Source: Trebonia kvetii (GTDB lineage Bacteria; Actinomycetota; Actinomycetes; Streptosporangiales; Streptosporangiaceae). From it: DNA of 64,000 nucleotides. The translations under genes were made by a program, and so were the position numbers. Positions 25,756 to 33,792 of this stretch are shown here, in pieces. The stretch covers positions 558,001 to 622,000 of the forward strand of contig NZ_RPFW01000002.1 in the NCBI RefSeq assembly GCF_007827045.1, written 5' to 3'. Each line of letters starts with the position of its first letter. Position 1 is the first letter of the stretch. The notes beneath the pieces were generated by a model that worked only from the letters and a program-made list of their open reading frames with translations, was not told the DNA's origin and did no database searches.

Positions 25756-27036
25756 TTAGCCAACACCGCGAGCTTCATCGCGTTGTTGGTGCCGTCGCAG
25801 GAGCGCCAGGGCGGAAAGCAGGCCGTCGATATCGGCGTAGCAGCCCTGCAGGTGCCGCTCCCCGGTGCCGCCTTCCGGCACGGCGAAGGCGCTGCGGGCG
25901 TGCAGGAGCCGGGTGTTATCGAAGATCAGGCAGTCACCGGGCGCCAGGCGCAACGTCAGGCGGAACTCGGGCCGGCCGAGCAGGGTCGCCCAGGCCCGGT
26001 ACGCGTCGTAGGCCGCCTCCGCCTGCGCGTAGGGCAGCCGCAGCGGCTGCATGGACCGGTTGTTCAGCCGGACCGCGGCGATCCGGCCGCCGGGGGTGAG
26101 GGAGATCAGCGGCTGGATGGCGGATAGCTCCGCCGTGTTGTCGGCGTACTCGAACCGCCACGAGGTGCTGGTCAGCACCGCGAAGGACGCCGGGTCGGTG
26201 CGCCGCAGTTCCGCGGCGGCGGCGAAGCCGTCGACGAGGCCGCTGTCGCCGCCGATGTCCGCCGAACGCAGGCAGTGCAGCAGCTGCAGGGTGGGCACCG
26301 GGTCCCGGTACGGGTTGTCGGTGTGCGGCGCGATCTCCCGGCTGGTGAACGCCAGGTTCGCCGGGTCGGCGACCACGCGGACGTCGAACAGCCGCCCGTA
26401 GTTGGTCTCCCTGACGTAGCCGAACGTCTCCGCGACGCGCAGCACCATGTCCGGCTCGGGGTCCACGCCGTGCAGCAGGACGAAGCCGAGCATGGCCACG
26501 GCGTCGAGGCACGCTTCTCGCGCCGCGTCGTCGGCTAGGTAGGCGGCCCAGTCCGCGGATGGCAGCGCGTCGCCTGCCAGGTCGGCCGCGCACCATAGTC
26601 GCTTGCCGTCCTCGGTGCGCGGGTCCGCGTCGGGCCCGCCGCCTGCGTCAGGTCCAGGAACAAACGAGGCTGCGGCCGAGCCGGACGGCTCGGGGACCGG
26701 GGTCTCCCCCGCCGTCGCGGCCGCCGGCCGTGGGACTCCGGCGAGGCCGGCGAGCCAGGGCGACCGCGCCGCGTTCGCGGAACCCGGGGGAAACGCGGGC
26801 GCCGGCGGCAGCGCGTGCGCCGCCAGCCAGGCGCGGCGGAACACCGCGCGGTGTCCCTCCGGGGTGAACTCCACCGACACCGAGTCGGCGTCTTCGCTGC
26901 GGACGGTCACCCCGCACCCGTTCGGGATGGAAGTGACCTCGGTCAGCCGCTGGCCGGTGACCGGGTCCCGGCAGTCGGAGCATGGGCAGTTGTGCCGCAG
27001 CCAGACCGCCGGGAACCCGAGGGCGGACGCCGTCAC
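25756..27036 (-). CDS. Fe(II)/2-oxoglutarate dioxygenase, TmpA / gamma-butyrobetaine hydroxylase-like
   Basis: A 426-residue enzyme with two domains. The N-terminal zinc-type domain has WLRHNCPCSDCRDP with C17, C19 and C22. The TauD-like catalytic domain has the iron ligands H238 and D240 in APHTDNPYRD and the distal H379 in DNTRLLHARSAF. This architecture is shared by gamma-butyrobetaine hydroxylase and TmpA, which hydroxylates 2-trimethylaminoethylphosphonate at C1. The transporter context and the TmpB/PhnZ-like gene in the window favour TmpA. Between the domains lies an unusual Pro/Ala/Gly-rich stretch of about 60 residues (80-142). GTG 27036 starts 6 bases after the ATPase stop. Confidence 0.82.
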   Translation of the reverse strand: MTASALGFPAVWLRHNCPCSDCRDPVTGQRLTEVTSIPNGCGVTVRSEDADSVSVEFTPEGHRAVFRRAWLAAHALPPAPAFPPGSANAARSPWLAGLAGVPRPAAATAGETPVPEPSGSAAASFVPGPDAGGGPDADPRTEDGKRLWCAADLAGDALPSADWAAYLADDAAREACLDAVAMLGFVLLHGVDPEPDMVLRVAETFGYVRETNYGRLFDVRVVADPANLAFTSREIAPHTDNPYRDPVPTLQLLHCLRSADIGGDSGLVDGFAAAAELRRTDPASFAVLTSTSWRFEYADNTAELSAIQPLISLTPGGRIAAVRLNNRSMQPLRLPYAQAEAAYDAYRAWATLLGRPEFRLTLRLAPGDCLIFDNTRLLHARSAFAVPEGGTGERHLQGCYADIDGLLSALALLRRHQQRDEARGVG

Positions 27037-27042
27037 CGGCGG

Positions 27043-28179
27043 TCAGCTCTCCCGCGCGGCCACGAGCACCGGCGCCGACGGCAGGCCCACCGTGACGGCC
27101 GTGCCCGGCGCCATGGGCAGCGCCGCGGTCGACGGCACGTCAACCGAGACCTCCGTGTCGCCGGACAGCCGGACCGCGACGCGGGTGACCGCGCCGAGGA
27201 AGGTCCGCCCGGTGACGATGCCGTCGCCGCCTTCCGCCGGGGTGACCGTGAGGTTCTCGGGGCGGACGAGGGCATCGGCCGGGCCGGCGGCGGGGCCGCC
27301 GTCCTGGACGGGCACGGTGACGCCGAGGACGGTCGCGGTCCTGCCGTCGCCGCTGAGCTCGGCCGGCAGCCGGTTCATCGTGCCGACGAACTCGGCGACG
27401 AACGCGGTGGCTGGCCGCGCGTACAGCTCGGCGGGCTCGGCGACCTGCTCAAGCTTCCCCGCGCGCATGACGCCGACCCGGTCGGCCATGGACAGCGCCT
27501 CCTCCTGGTCGTGGGTGACGAACAGGGTGGTGGTGCCCAGGCGCTGCTGCAGGGTGCGGATCTGCTCGCGCAGTTGCAGCCGGACCTTCGCGTCGAGCGC
27601 GGACAGCGGCTCGTCGAGCAGCAGCACGCGCGGCTCGATCGCCAGCGCGCGGGCGAGCGCGACGCGCTGCTGCTGACCGCCGGACAGCTGGTGCGGGTAC
27701 TGGCCGGCCTGGGGAGCGAGGCCCACCATGTCGAGCAGTTCGGCGGCGCGCTTGCGGCGGGCGGACCCGGCGACCTTGCGCATCCGCAGGCCGAACGCCA
27801 CGTTGTCGAGCGCGTTCATGTTCGGGAACAGGGAGTAGGACTGGAAGACCATGCCCATGTCCCGCTTGGCGGCGGGCACGCCGGACACGTCGCCGCCGTC
27901 GATCAGCACCTCGCCGGAATCGGCGAACTCGAACCCGGCGACGATCCGCAGCGCGGTCGTCTTGCCGCAGCCTGACGGGCCGAGCAGGGCGACGAGCTCG
28001 CCTGGTGCGATGTCGAGCGACATCTCATCCAGTGCCCTGGTCGCGCCGAACGCGCGGGTCAAGGCGCGCAGCGACACGCTTGCCCCGTGGCCGGCGCCCG
28101 CCGCGTCACTCAGCCCGGCGACGCTCTCGACGGCCTTCGCCGCCGTCGTCTCGTTGCCCGCTAGTTCGTTAGTAGGCAT
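27043..28179 (-). CDS. ABC transporter ATP-binding protein (PotA/PhnT-like)
   Basis: ATPase of 378 residues. Walker A GPSGCGKTT, Q-loop FQSYSLFPNMNALDNV, signature QLSGGQQQRVALARAL and Walker B VLLLDEPLSALDAKVR are intact, followed by a C-terminal TOBE regulatory domain (ALVRPENLTVTP). A 37-residue Ala/Gly-rich N-terminal extension precedes the domain. ATG 28179 shares its A with the TAA of the upstream permease. The type is that of the putrescine/iron/2-aminoethylphosphonate importers, energised for the two permeases encoded just upstream. Confidence 0.92.
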   Translation of the reverse strand: MPTNELAGNETTAAKAVESVAGLSDAAGAGHGASVSLRALTRAFGATRALDEMSLDIAPGELVALLGPSGCGKTTALRIVAGFEFADSGEVLIDGGDVSGVPAAKRDMGMVFQSYSLFPNMNALDNVAFGLRMRKVAGSARRKRAAELLDMVGLAPQAGQYPHQLSGGQQQRVALARALAIEPRVLLLDEPLSALDAKVRLQLREQIRTLQQRLGTTTLFVTHDQEEALSMADRVGVMRAGKLEQVAEPAELYARPATAFVAEFVGTMNRLPAELSGDGRTATVLGVTVPVQDGGPAAGPADALVRPENLTVTPAEGGDGIVTGRTFLGAVTRVAVRLSGDTEVSVDVPSTAALPMAPGTAVTVGLPSAPVLVAARES

Positions 28180-29027
28180 TAGTTTCCAATCGTCTCTCGG
28201 GGGGCCACGGTGAACAGTGTCACTTCGCCGCCGCCTGTGCGGCGCGACTGGCGGGTGGCAACGACCGTGATGAGCATCAGCAGGAGCCAGGTGATGAGCA
28301 GGGCGAAGATCGATGCCGCGACCGACATCTGCGCGTCGAGCTGGTCGAACAGCACGATCCACACCGGGAACGTCTGCTGCAGGTCGAGGCTGGCCATGGT
28401 GAACTCGCCGAGCACGAGCGCGACGATCAGGATGGTCGCCGAGAGCACCGCGGTGCGCAGGTTCGGCAGGATGACCCGCCACAGCGTGGTGAGCCAGCCG
28501 GCCCCGAGCGACCCCGCGGCCTCGGTGAGCGTCTTGATGTCGATCGCGCGCAGGCCCGCGTCGATGGCGCGGTAGGCGAACGGCATCGCGAGGATGACGT
28601 ACTCCAGCGGCAGCATCCACACGGTGGCCCGCAGGCCGAGCGGCATCACCTGCAGCACGCCGATGATGAGCACCACCGGCGGGATCACGATCGGCAGGAT
28701 CGTGATGCCCTCAAGCAGCCGGCGCAGGCCCGGCAGCCGCAGGTGGATGTAGACCGTGGTCGGGATCATCAGCACCATGGTGACCAGCCACGTCACCGCG
28801 GCCAGGCGCACCGACAGCCACAGCGACGAGCCGAACCCCGCCGCGGTGAACACGGTGCCGAACGCCTTGATGCCCGCGAACCGCAGCGCCGCGAACAGCG
28901 GGAGCAGGAAGTAGACGGCGGCGATGAGCATGACCACCCATCGCCATACCGGCACCGAGCGCCTGCGGGGCCGGGCCGCGGCGACCGGGGCGGGCGCCGG
29001 GGTGCGCTCTGTCGCTACCGCAGCCAT
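28179..29027 (-). CDS. ABC transporter permease (PhnV/PotC-like)
   Basis: Second membrane subunit, 282 residues, with six hydrophobic segments beginning VVMLIAAVYFLLPLFAALRF. The EAA loop is IDIKTLTEAAGSLGAGWLTT. ATG 29027 lies in a 13-base overlap with the end of the first permease gene; no other start is available before the first segment. The basic N-terminus (RPRRRSVPVWRW) faces the cytoplasm. It is likely to form a heterodimeric pore with the product of 29015-29965. Confidence 0.9.
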   Translation of the reverse strand: MAAVATERTPAPAPVAAARPRRRSVPVWRWVVMLIAAVYFLLPLFAALRFAGIKAFGTVFTAAGFGSSLWLSVRLAAVTWLVTMVLMIPTTVYIHLRLPGLRRLLEGITILPIVIPPVVLIIGVLQVMPLGLRATVWMLPLEYVILAMPFAYRAIDAGLRAIDIKTLTEAAGSLGAGWLTTLWRVILPNLRTAVLSATILIVALVLGEFTMASLDLQQTFPVWIVLFDQLDAQMSVAASIFALLITWLLLMLITVVATRQSRRTGGGEVTLFTVAPRETIGN

Positions 29028-29965
29028 TTTGAAGCCCTCCGCTGGAACAGTACGTAGCAGGTCATCAGGATCGCGATGATGACCACCATGCCGAGTGACA
29101 GCGCCTTGCCGACGTTCTCCTGGCCCGCGATGACGTTCCCGTTGAGGAACGACCCGATCTGGATCGAGGTCAGCGGGATCGTTCCGCTGGTCAGCGCCTC
29201 GGCCGTGGCATAGGCGGCAAGCGCGGAGCCGAACAGCAGCATGAGGCAGGACATGAAGGACGGCAGCAGCACGGGGCCGCCGACGTACCGCCAGTACTGC
29301 CGGGAGCCGGCGCCGAGGTTCTCCGCCGCTTCCCGCCATGCCGGGCGCAGCCCCTCGAGCGCGGGCAGGATGATCAGCACCATCAGCGGGATCTGGAAGT
29401 ACATGTAGACAAGCGCGACGCCGGACATCGTGTAGAGGCTGAATCCCAGGTTGTAGATGTTCAGCCCGATGGAGTTGAGCCAGCCGGTCACCAGCGCGCT
29501 CGACCCGAACGAGGCGATGAACAGGAACGCGAGCGGGATGCCGCCGAAGTTGGCGAACACGCCGGAGGCGGTGATCACCACCTGGCGCAGCGCCGCGGCG
29601 CCGCGGCCCTTGGCGGTGAAGATCGCGTAGGCGATCAGCAGGCCGAATACGCCGGGGATCACGGTGGCGAGCAGCGACAGCTCCAGCGACTGTTCGAAGC
29701 CCTTGAGGTAGGCGCCGTGCGTCGCGATGTTCACGTTGGACCAGGTGAACGCGTTGGTGGTGGGGTTCTGGAAGGCCTCGACCACGATCGAGACCAGTGG
29801 CAGGAGCAGGAAGATCGCGACGTAGGCGAGGAACGGCACGGCGCCCGCGTAGCGGGCGATGGCGCGCACCGGCTTGGGCGCGGTGCGCAGCGGCGATTGG
29901 AAGCGGCGAACCCCGGGGCTCGCGCGGAACCCCGGGGTCGTGACCGTATCGGTCGTGTTAGTCAT
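29015..29965 (-). CDS. ABC transporter permease (PhnU/PotB-like)
   Basis: First membrane subunit, 316 residues. A cytoplasmic N-terminus of about 40 residues leads to VPFLAYVAIFLLLPLVSIVV and a periplasmic loop; five more segments follow. The EAA loop reads LRPAWREAAENLGAGSRQYW. ATG 29965 follows the stop of the binding-protein gene by one base. The fold and gene order (binding protein, permease, permease, ATPase) are those of the type I importers for polyamines and 2-aminoethylphosphonate. Confidence 0.9.
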   Translation of the reverse strand: MTNTTDTVTTPGFRASPGVRRFQSPLRTAPKPVRAIARYAGAVPFLAYVAIFLLLPLVSIVVEAFQNPTTNAFTWSNVNIATHGAYLKGFEQSLELSLLATVIPGVFGLLIAYAIFTAKGRGAAALRQVVITASGVFANFGGIPLAFLFIASFGSSALVTGWLNSIGLNIYNLGFSLYTMSGVALVYMYFQIPLMVLIILPALEGLRPAWREAAENLGAGSRQYWRYVGGPVLLPSFMSCLMLLFGSALAAYATAEALTSGTIPLTSIQIGSFLNGNVIAGQENVGKALSLGMVVIIAILMTCYVLFQRRASKWLR

Positions 29966-29966
29966 G

Positions 29967-31166
29967 TCAGCCGGCGACGGACGGCCACTGCTGAGCGACG
30001 ACGTTGCCGGCCGTGGTGACCTGCGCCGTGGTGGGCAGCTGCAGGGACCCGCTGCCCGGCACCTGCGGCAGCGCCGCCTCGGCGGTCTTGTTGATCGTGC
30101 CGGCCGTCTGCATGGCCGCCATCTCGATCGGTCGGGTCGAGCCCTCAAGGAACAGGTTCTGCCCGTCGGTGGAGTAGAGGAACTCCTCCCACAGCCGGGC
30201 GGCGGCCGGGTGCGGCGCCGACGCGCTGATCGCCTGGTCGTAGTACCCGGCGTACTGCGCGTCCGATGGGATCACGATCTTGAAGCTCGGGACCTTCGCC
30301 TTGACCTCGGAGGCGAGCAGATAGTCCCACCAGATCAGGATCGGGGTCTGCCCGGACTGCACGGTCGCCGGGGTGCCCTCGACCGGCACGAAGTTGCCGG
30401 CCTGCTTGAGGCTCTTGAAGTAGCTGACACCGGGGGCGATGTTGGCGAGCGAGCCGCCGTTGGCCAGCGCCGCGGCGTACACGGCGGCGAACGCGGACCC
30501 GGTCTGGGTCGGGTTGCCGTCGATCGCGACCTGGTTCTTGTACGAGCCGGTGAGCAGCGACTTGAACGACGTCGGCGCGACCTTCACCTTGGCCGGGTCG
30601 TAACCGATGGCCACGTAGCCGCCGTAGTCGGCGTAGTAGGCGCCGCTCGCGTCCTTGGCGGCGGCCGGGATGTCGTTCCAGTTGGCCACCTCGTAGGGTG
30701 CCCAGTCGCCCGCCGCCTTGCCGGTGACGGCGAAGGAGTAGCCAACGTCCACGACGTCGGGCGCGCTGCTCTGGCCCTTGAGCTGCTTGACGGCGTTCAG
30801 CTCGTCCTGGCTGGAACCCTCGGGGTTCGCGTCGGTGATCTGGATGCCGTACTTGGCGGTGAACGCCTTCATGAGCGCGCCGTAGTTCGCCCAGTTGGAC
30901 GGCAGCGTGATGACGTTGAGGTGACCCTCGGCCTTAGCGGCGGCGACGAGCGCGTCCATGCCGCCCATGGCGGCGGCCGAGGTGGCGGTGCTCGCGTTCG
31001 CCGACGCGCTGGGGCTGCTCGATGAGCTGGCAGCCATCGAAGCAGAAGAAGTGCTTGAGCCCGTCGCGGCGGGGGCGCTCGATGAACTCGAGCTGCTGCA
31101 CCCGGCGGCGAGCAGAATAGACCCGACCGCGGCGGTAGCCGCCACGATCGCCTTTGATGCGCGCAA
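29967..31166 (-). CDS. ABC transporter substrate-binding lipoprotein, AepX/PotD-like (first copy)
   Basis: A 399-residue extracellular binding protein, first gene of the operon. Signal peptide lipobox LAAGC (Cys23) is followed by a 55-residue Ser/Ala-rich tether. The mature domain starts near GGMDALVAAAKAEGHLNVI and contains ITDANPEGSSQDELNAV and APHPAAARLWEEFLYS. This is the family-1/PotD-like fold used by 2-aminoethylphosphonate binding proteins. The start is TTG 31166, supported by GGGAGGG six bases upstream. A paralogue closes the operon at 24573-25706. The leader is about 150 bases long and begins at a promoter with a palindrome between its -35 and -10. Confidence 0.9.
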   Translation of the reverse strand: MRASKAIVAATAAVGSILLAAGCSSSSSSSAPAATGSSTSSASMAASSSSSPSASANASTATSAAAMGGMDALVAAAKAEGHLNVITLPSNWANYGALMKAFTAKYGIQITDANPEGSSQDELNAVKQLKGQSSAPDVVDVGYSFAVTGKAAGDWAPYEVANWNDIPAAAKDASGAYYADYGGYVAIGYDPAKVKVAPTSFKSLLTGSYKNQVAIDGNPTQTGSAFAAVYAAALANGGSLANIAPGVSYFKSLKQAGNFVPVEGTPATVQSGQTPILIWWDYLLASEVKAKVPSFKIVIPSDAQYAGYYDQAISASAPHPAAARLWEEFLYSTDGQNLFLEGSTRPIEMAAMQTAGTINKTAEAALPQVPGSGSLQLPTTAQVTTAGNVVAQQWPSVAG

Positions 31167-31324
31167 AGTGACCCTCCCATGCCCGCCCGGGGGTTAAAAC
31201 GGGCGAGCGTTGGCATCTTGGCTAGACAAGTCAGTATCCTCGCCAATGCCGTTTAACGGAAGGTTGCTAACTAGTGAAACGCAGGCGTCCGTATCGTCGC
31301 GATTTGCGATGCGCAATTGGGGGA

Positions 31325-31355
31325 TTTATACCCTTCCCGTTAACCGGGAAGTCAT
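31325..31355 (-). promoter_or_regulatory. Candidate promoter with internal operator for the phosphonate-type operon
   Basis: On the minus strand TATAAA (31330-31325) is a good -10 and TGACTT, 18 bases upstream, a passable -35. Between them lies the inverted repeat CTTCCCG-N5-CGGGAAG (31333-31339 and 31345-31351), the classical position for a repressor site. Transcription would start near 31318, giving a leader of about 150 bases. Confidence 0.4.
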
Positions 31356-31393
31356 TTTCTGCTGAGCGCGGACCGCTGACGTGGAAAATGCCA

Positions 31394-31437
31394 GCGGACC
31401 GTCGGCGTTGGCCCCCCAACCTTCGCCGACGGTCCGC
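31394..31437. terminator. Strong hairpin between whiB and the phosphonate-type operon
   Basis: Arms 31394-31407 and 31424-31437 are perfect 14-bp complements (GCGGACCGTCGGCG outward). The 16-base loop contains a further TTGG/CCAA stem. It lies 238 bases beyond the whiB stop and about 40 upstream of the operon's promoter, so it fits a terminator insulating the two. The rest of the 508-base gap 31167-31674 holds the leader and promoter; I see no gene there. Confidence 0.5.
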
Positions 31438-31674
31438 ATGGTCGCCACCGCCGCTGGTTCAGCGTCTGCCGTGGCCTCCGGTGACGGCGGCGCCCCCCAG
31501 AGCCGCCATCACCGGGTGCCCGGCTCGGGTCGCGGTCCCCCGTCCGCGACCCTTTTCCCGTGCGACGACGACGGTCCCCCCGTCCGGTCATCGTCGCTTG
31601 CCCTCCCCGACGACCGCGTCCTCCGCGCCGCCGCCAGGGAAGTCAGAAAAGCTAAAGCAATGAAAAGGAAATAT

Positions 31675-32058
31675 CTATACAGAACGGATGCGGGTTCCTC
31701 TGCCCCGCGCGCCACCACCGCCCGGTTCGGCGCGCCGCTGCCTGGCAATATCCCGTCGTTCCCGCTGCTGCTGACGCTCCCGCTCGCGGCGCACGTGCAG
31801 TCGCCGCTCGTCCTCGGTCGTCCCACCCCACACGCCGTCCACCTGGTGCGTCGCGAGCGCGTACTGCAGGCACTCTCGCCGCACCTCGCAGGTGGCGCAG
31901 ACCGCCTTCGCCTGAGCTATCTCTCCGGCGCCCGGCCCGCGCGCCGTCACGGGGAAGAAAAGCTCCGGATCCGTTTCCCGGCAGGCGGCCAGTTGCCACC
32001 AGTCGCGCCGCTCCTCCTCAAGCGCGGCACGCTGGGCTGGTAGCCGAGTAACAACCAT
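31675..32058 (-). CDS. WhiB-family iron-sulfur transcription regulator
   Basis: A 127-residue Wbl protein. The four cluster-binding cysteines are C26 (LAACRETD), C54 and C57 (VCATCEVR) and C63 (REC), followed by the family turn GVWGGTTEDER and a basic, Arg/Gln-rich tail that would contact DNA. Wbl proteins are confined to actinobacteria and their phages and act with the principal sigma factor. Length and spacing resemble the WhiB-like redox regulators rather than the long WhiB7 type; no AT-hook is seen. The tail is longer than average. Start GTG or ATG near 32058 precedes the domain by about 17 residues. Confidence 0.93.
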   Translation of the reverse strand: MVVTRLPAQRAALEEERRDWWQLAACRETDPELFFPVTARGPGAGEIAQAKAVCATCEVRRECLQYALATHQVDGVWGGTTEDERRLHVRRERERQQQRERRDIARQRRAEPGGGGARGRGTRIRSV

Positions 32059-32116
32059 GCGCAGACCCCCGAATCACTCCCGTCCTAGATTCACTGGTGA
32101 CTCTCTGTCGCGCATC

Positions 32117-32141
32117 GGTAACACTACCTACACAGGTTACC
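32117..32141. promoter_or_regulatory. Inverted repeat upstream of whiB
   Basis: GGTAAC at 32117-32122 and GTTACC at 32136-32141 form a perfect 6-bp inverted repeat with 13 bases between, about 60-80 bases upstream of the whiB start. The half-site spacing suits a dimeric regulator. The remaining bases to 32298 show nothing recognisable. Confidence 0.35.
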
Positions 32142-32298
32142 TATATGAAGAGTGTCTTAGGAGAGTGGTCCGAGCATGTTTATGCACGTACAAAGCCTGG
32201 TAAGAGGTGGTTTGGCATCGGTATGGGAGTCCCTTCGCCCCGGGCCTGACATCGTGCGACATGCTTGCGCTGTGTAATCGGACTCAGTGAGGTCACGG

Positions 32299-33183
32299 TC
32301 ACCGGGCGAACAGCCGCGCGGCGTTGTCATGGCAGACGGCGCGCAGCCACGGCGTGCCGAGGCCCGCCTTTTCCAGCGCCTCAAGGGCGTCCGGATACGG
32401 GTACGGGATGTTCGGGAAGTCGGTGCCGAGCAGCACGCGGTCGCCGAGATCCCGCAGCCGGGGCAGCTCGGCCGCGGGGAAGCCGCCGCCCGCGTCCTCG
32501 CTGAACGCGGTGAACGACATGGTGGTGTCGAGCAGCACGCGGACGTGGCGCTCGGCGAGCCCGAGAAACTCCGCATACTCGGGCGTGCCCAGGTGCGCCA
32601 CCACAAGGCGGAGCCCCGGATGGCGCCTGAGCAGCGCGCCGACCGGGCCTGGCCCGGTGAAGCGACCGGGCACCGGGCCCGAGCCACAGTGCGTCACGAC
32701 CGGGACGCCGGCCTCCGCGAGCAGCCCCCATGCCTCATCGAGCAGCGGGTCGTTCGGGTCGAAGTCACCCACTTGGATATGGCACTTGAAGACGCGGGCC
32801 CCTTGGTCAAGCGCGCGGCGCACGTCGGCGGCGGCGCTCGGCTCAGCGAAGAACGTCGCGCTGTGCAGGCAGTCGGGGGTGCGGGCCGCGAAGCCGGCGC
32901 CCCACTCGTTGAGCGAGCGGGCCATTCCCGGCTTGTGCGGGTACAGCAGCGCTGTGAAGGCGCGGACGCCGAACGCGCGCAGCGCCGCCACCCGCGTCTG
33001 CTCGTCCTGGCGGTACACGATCGGCCACGCCCGGCCGATCAGCGGCCCCGCCGCGTCGAAGTAGGCGCGCACCGCGGCAAGCAGCCGCTCCGGCATGAAG
33101 TGGGTGTGCACGTCGATGAGGCTGTCGAGGCCGAGCCGCTCGCGGAACGCCGCAGCCCGCGCCAGGTCCGCCTCCGGCGGCAT
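32299..33183 (-). CDS. Amidohydrolase family 2 (TIM-barrel metal hydrolase/decarboxylase)
   Basis: A 294-residue TIM-barrel protein of the amidohydrolase-2 group. It begins with the HxH metal motif IDVHTHF and continues with FKCHIQVGDF, VVTHCGSGP, LRLVVAHLG and the catalytic Asp in LLGTDFPN. Members hydrolyse or decarboxylate small carboxylic acids and lactones. ATG 33183 shares its A with the TGA of the Nudix-like gene upstream, so the two are coupled. The longer frame into that gene (PGLPRRPRNRPV) is not family-like. Substrate unknown. Confidence 0.82.
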   Translation of the reverse strand: MPPEADLARAAAFRERLGLDSLIDVHTHFMPERLLAAVRAYFDAAGPLIGRAWPIVYRQDEQTRVAALRAFGVRAFTALLYPHKPGMARSLNEWGAGFAARTPDCLHSATFFAEPSAAADVRRALDQGARVFKCHIQVGDFDPNDPLLDEAWGLLAEAGVPVVTHCGSGPVPGRFTGPGPVGALLRRHPGLRLVVAHLGTPEYAEFLGLAERHVRVLLDTTMSFTAFSEDAGGGFPAAELPRLRDLGDRVLLGTDFPNIPYPYPDALEALEKAGLGTPWLRAVCHDNAARLFAR

Positions 33184-33617
33184 CACCGGACGGTTCCGCG
33201 GGCGTCGAGGAAGACCTGGGCGCACAGCGAGCCGCGCGCGGCCGCCTCCTGCAGCGACGCGGGGTCGCTGGTGAACCGGCAGGCCGTGTACTGGGTCATC
33301 GACCCGTCGGGCTGCGGCACCGCCGGGACTCCCGCGATGATGACGGCCTCGTAATCGGCGAGGCGAAGCGCGTGGCCGCCCCGGTCGGCGCTCCGCTCGC
33401 CGATGCGCGCGCCGACCGCGAGCTCGACCCCGAGCTTCACGTGCCCGGCCCGCCCGACGGCGGCAACCTCGTCCTCGCCGTCAAGCAGCGTGATCGCCGG
33501 CAGCCCCCAGAGCCCGGCGAGCGGGTCATCGGGGTCCTCGGGCCGCCGCACGATGAGGAACTCCTCAGGGACGGACCCGCGCACCACGACCGCCACCGAA
33601 CGCTTTACACGTTTCAT
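33183..33617 (-). CDS. Nudix-fold protein with a degenerate Nudix box
   Basis: A 144-residue protein with the N-terminal strand pattern of Nudix hydrolases (SVAVVVRGSVPEEFLIVRRP) and LAGLWGLPAITL in front of the place of the Nudix helix. The helix reads EVAAVGRAGHVKLGVEL where REUxEExGU is expected. The Arg-Glu and the metal-binding Glu pair are missing, so hydrolase activity is doubtful. ATG 33617 is chosen over an earlier ATG because MKRVKRSVAVVV is the usual start. It is the first gene of a two-gene unit with the amidohydrolase and may bind a nucleotide or act as a regulator. Confidence 0.65.
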   Translation of the reverse strand: MKRVKRSVAVVVRGSVPEEFLIVRRPEDPDDPLAGLWGLPAITLLDGEDEVAAVGRAGHVKLGVELAVGARIGERSADRGGHALRLADYEAVIIAGVPAVPQPDGSMTQYTACRFTSDPASLQEAAARGSLCAQVFLDARGTVR

Positions 33618-33671
33618 CGCACTCCATGATCCCACTCCCGGCTCCCGCCGGCGACAAGTCGTCCGTGCTTC

Positions 33672-33682
33672 TTGCTGTTATC
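33672..33682 (+). repeat. Dispersed intergenic motif TTGCTGTTATC, copy 6
   Basis: Core preceded by GTGCTTC. It lies between the divergent Nudix-like gene and lspA, 65 bases from copy 7 on the same strand. Confidence 0.7.
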
Positions 33683-33736
33683 TGGGTCCGGGTCCACCGC
33701 TCTCCTCGCATGCGCGGGAGGCGCCATCCTGCACAG

Positions 33737-33747
33737 TTGCTGTTATC
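33737..33747 (+). repeat. Dispersed intergenic motif TTGCTGTTATC, copy 7
   Basis: Core preceded by GCACAG instead of CGCTTS and followed by CGTGG. It lies 46 bases before the lspA start. Confidence 0.7.
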
Positions 33748-33792
33748 CGTGGGCGCTGTGGCGCTTTTGACGGGCCGCGCTATGGTCGGATT

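Noticed and set aside
25911..25921. GGTGTTATCG as another copy of the dispersed motif
   Set aside because: It matches only TGTTATC, lies inside the dioxygenase coding sequence and lacks TTGC and CGCTT.
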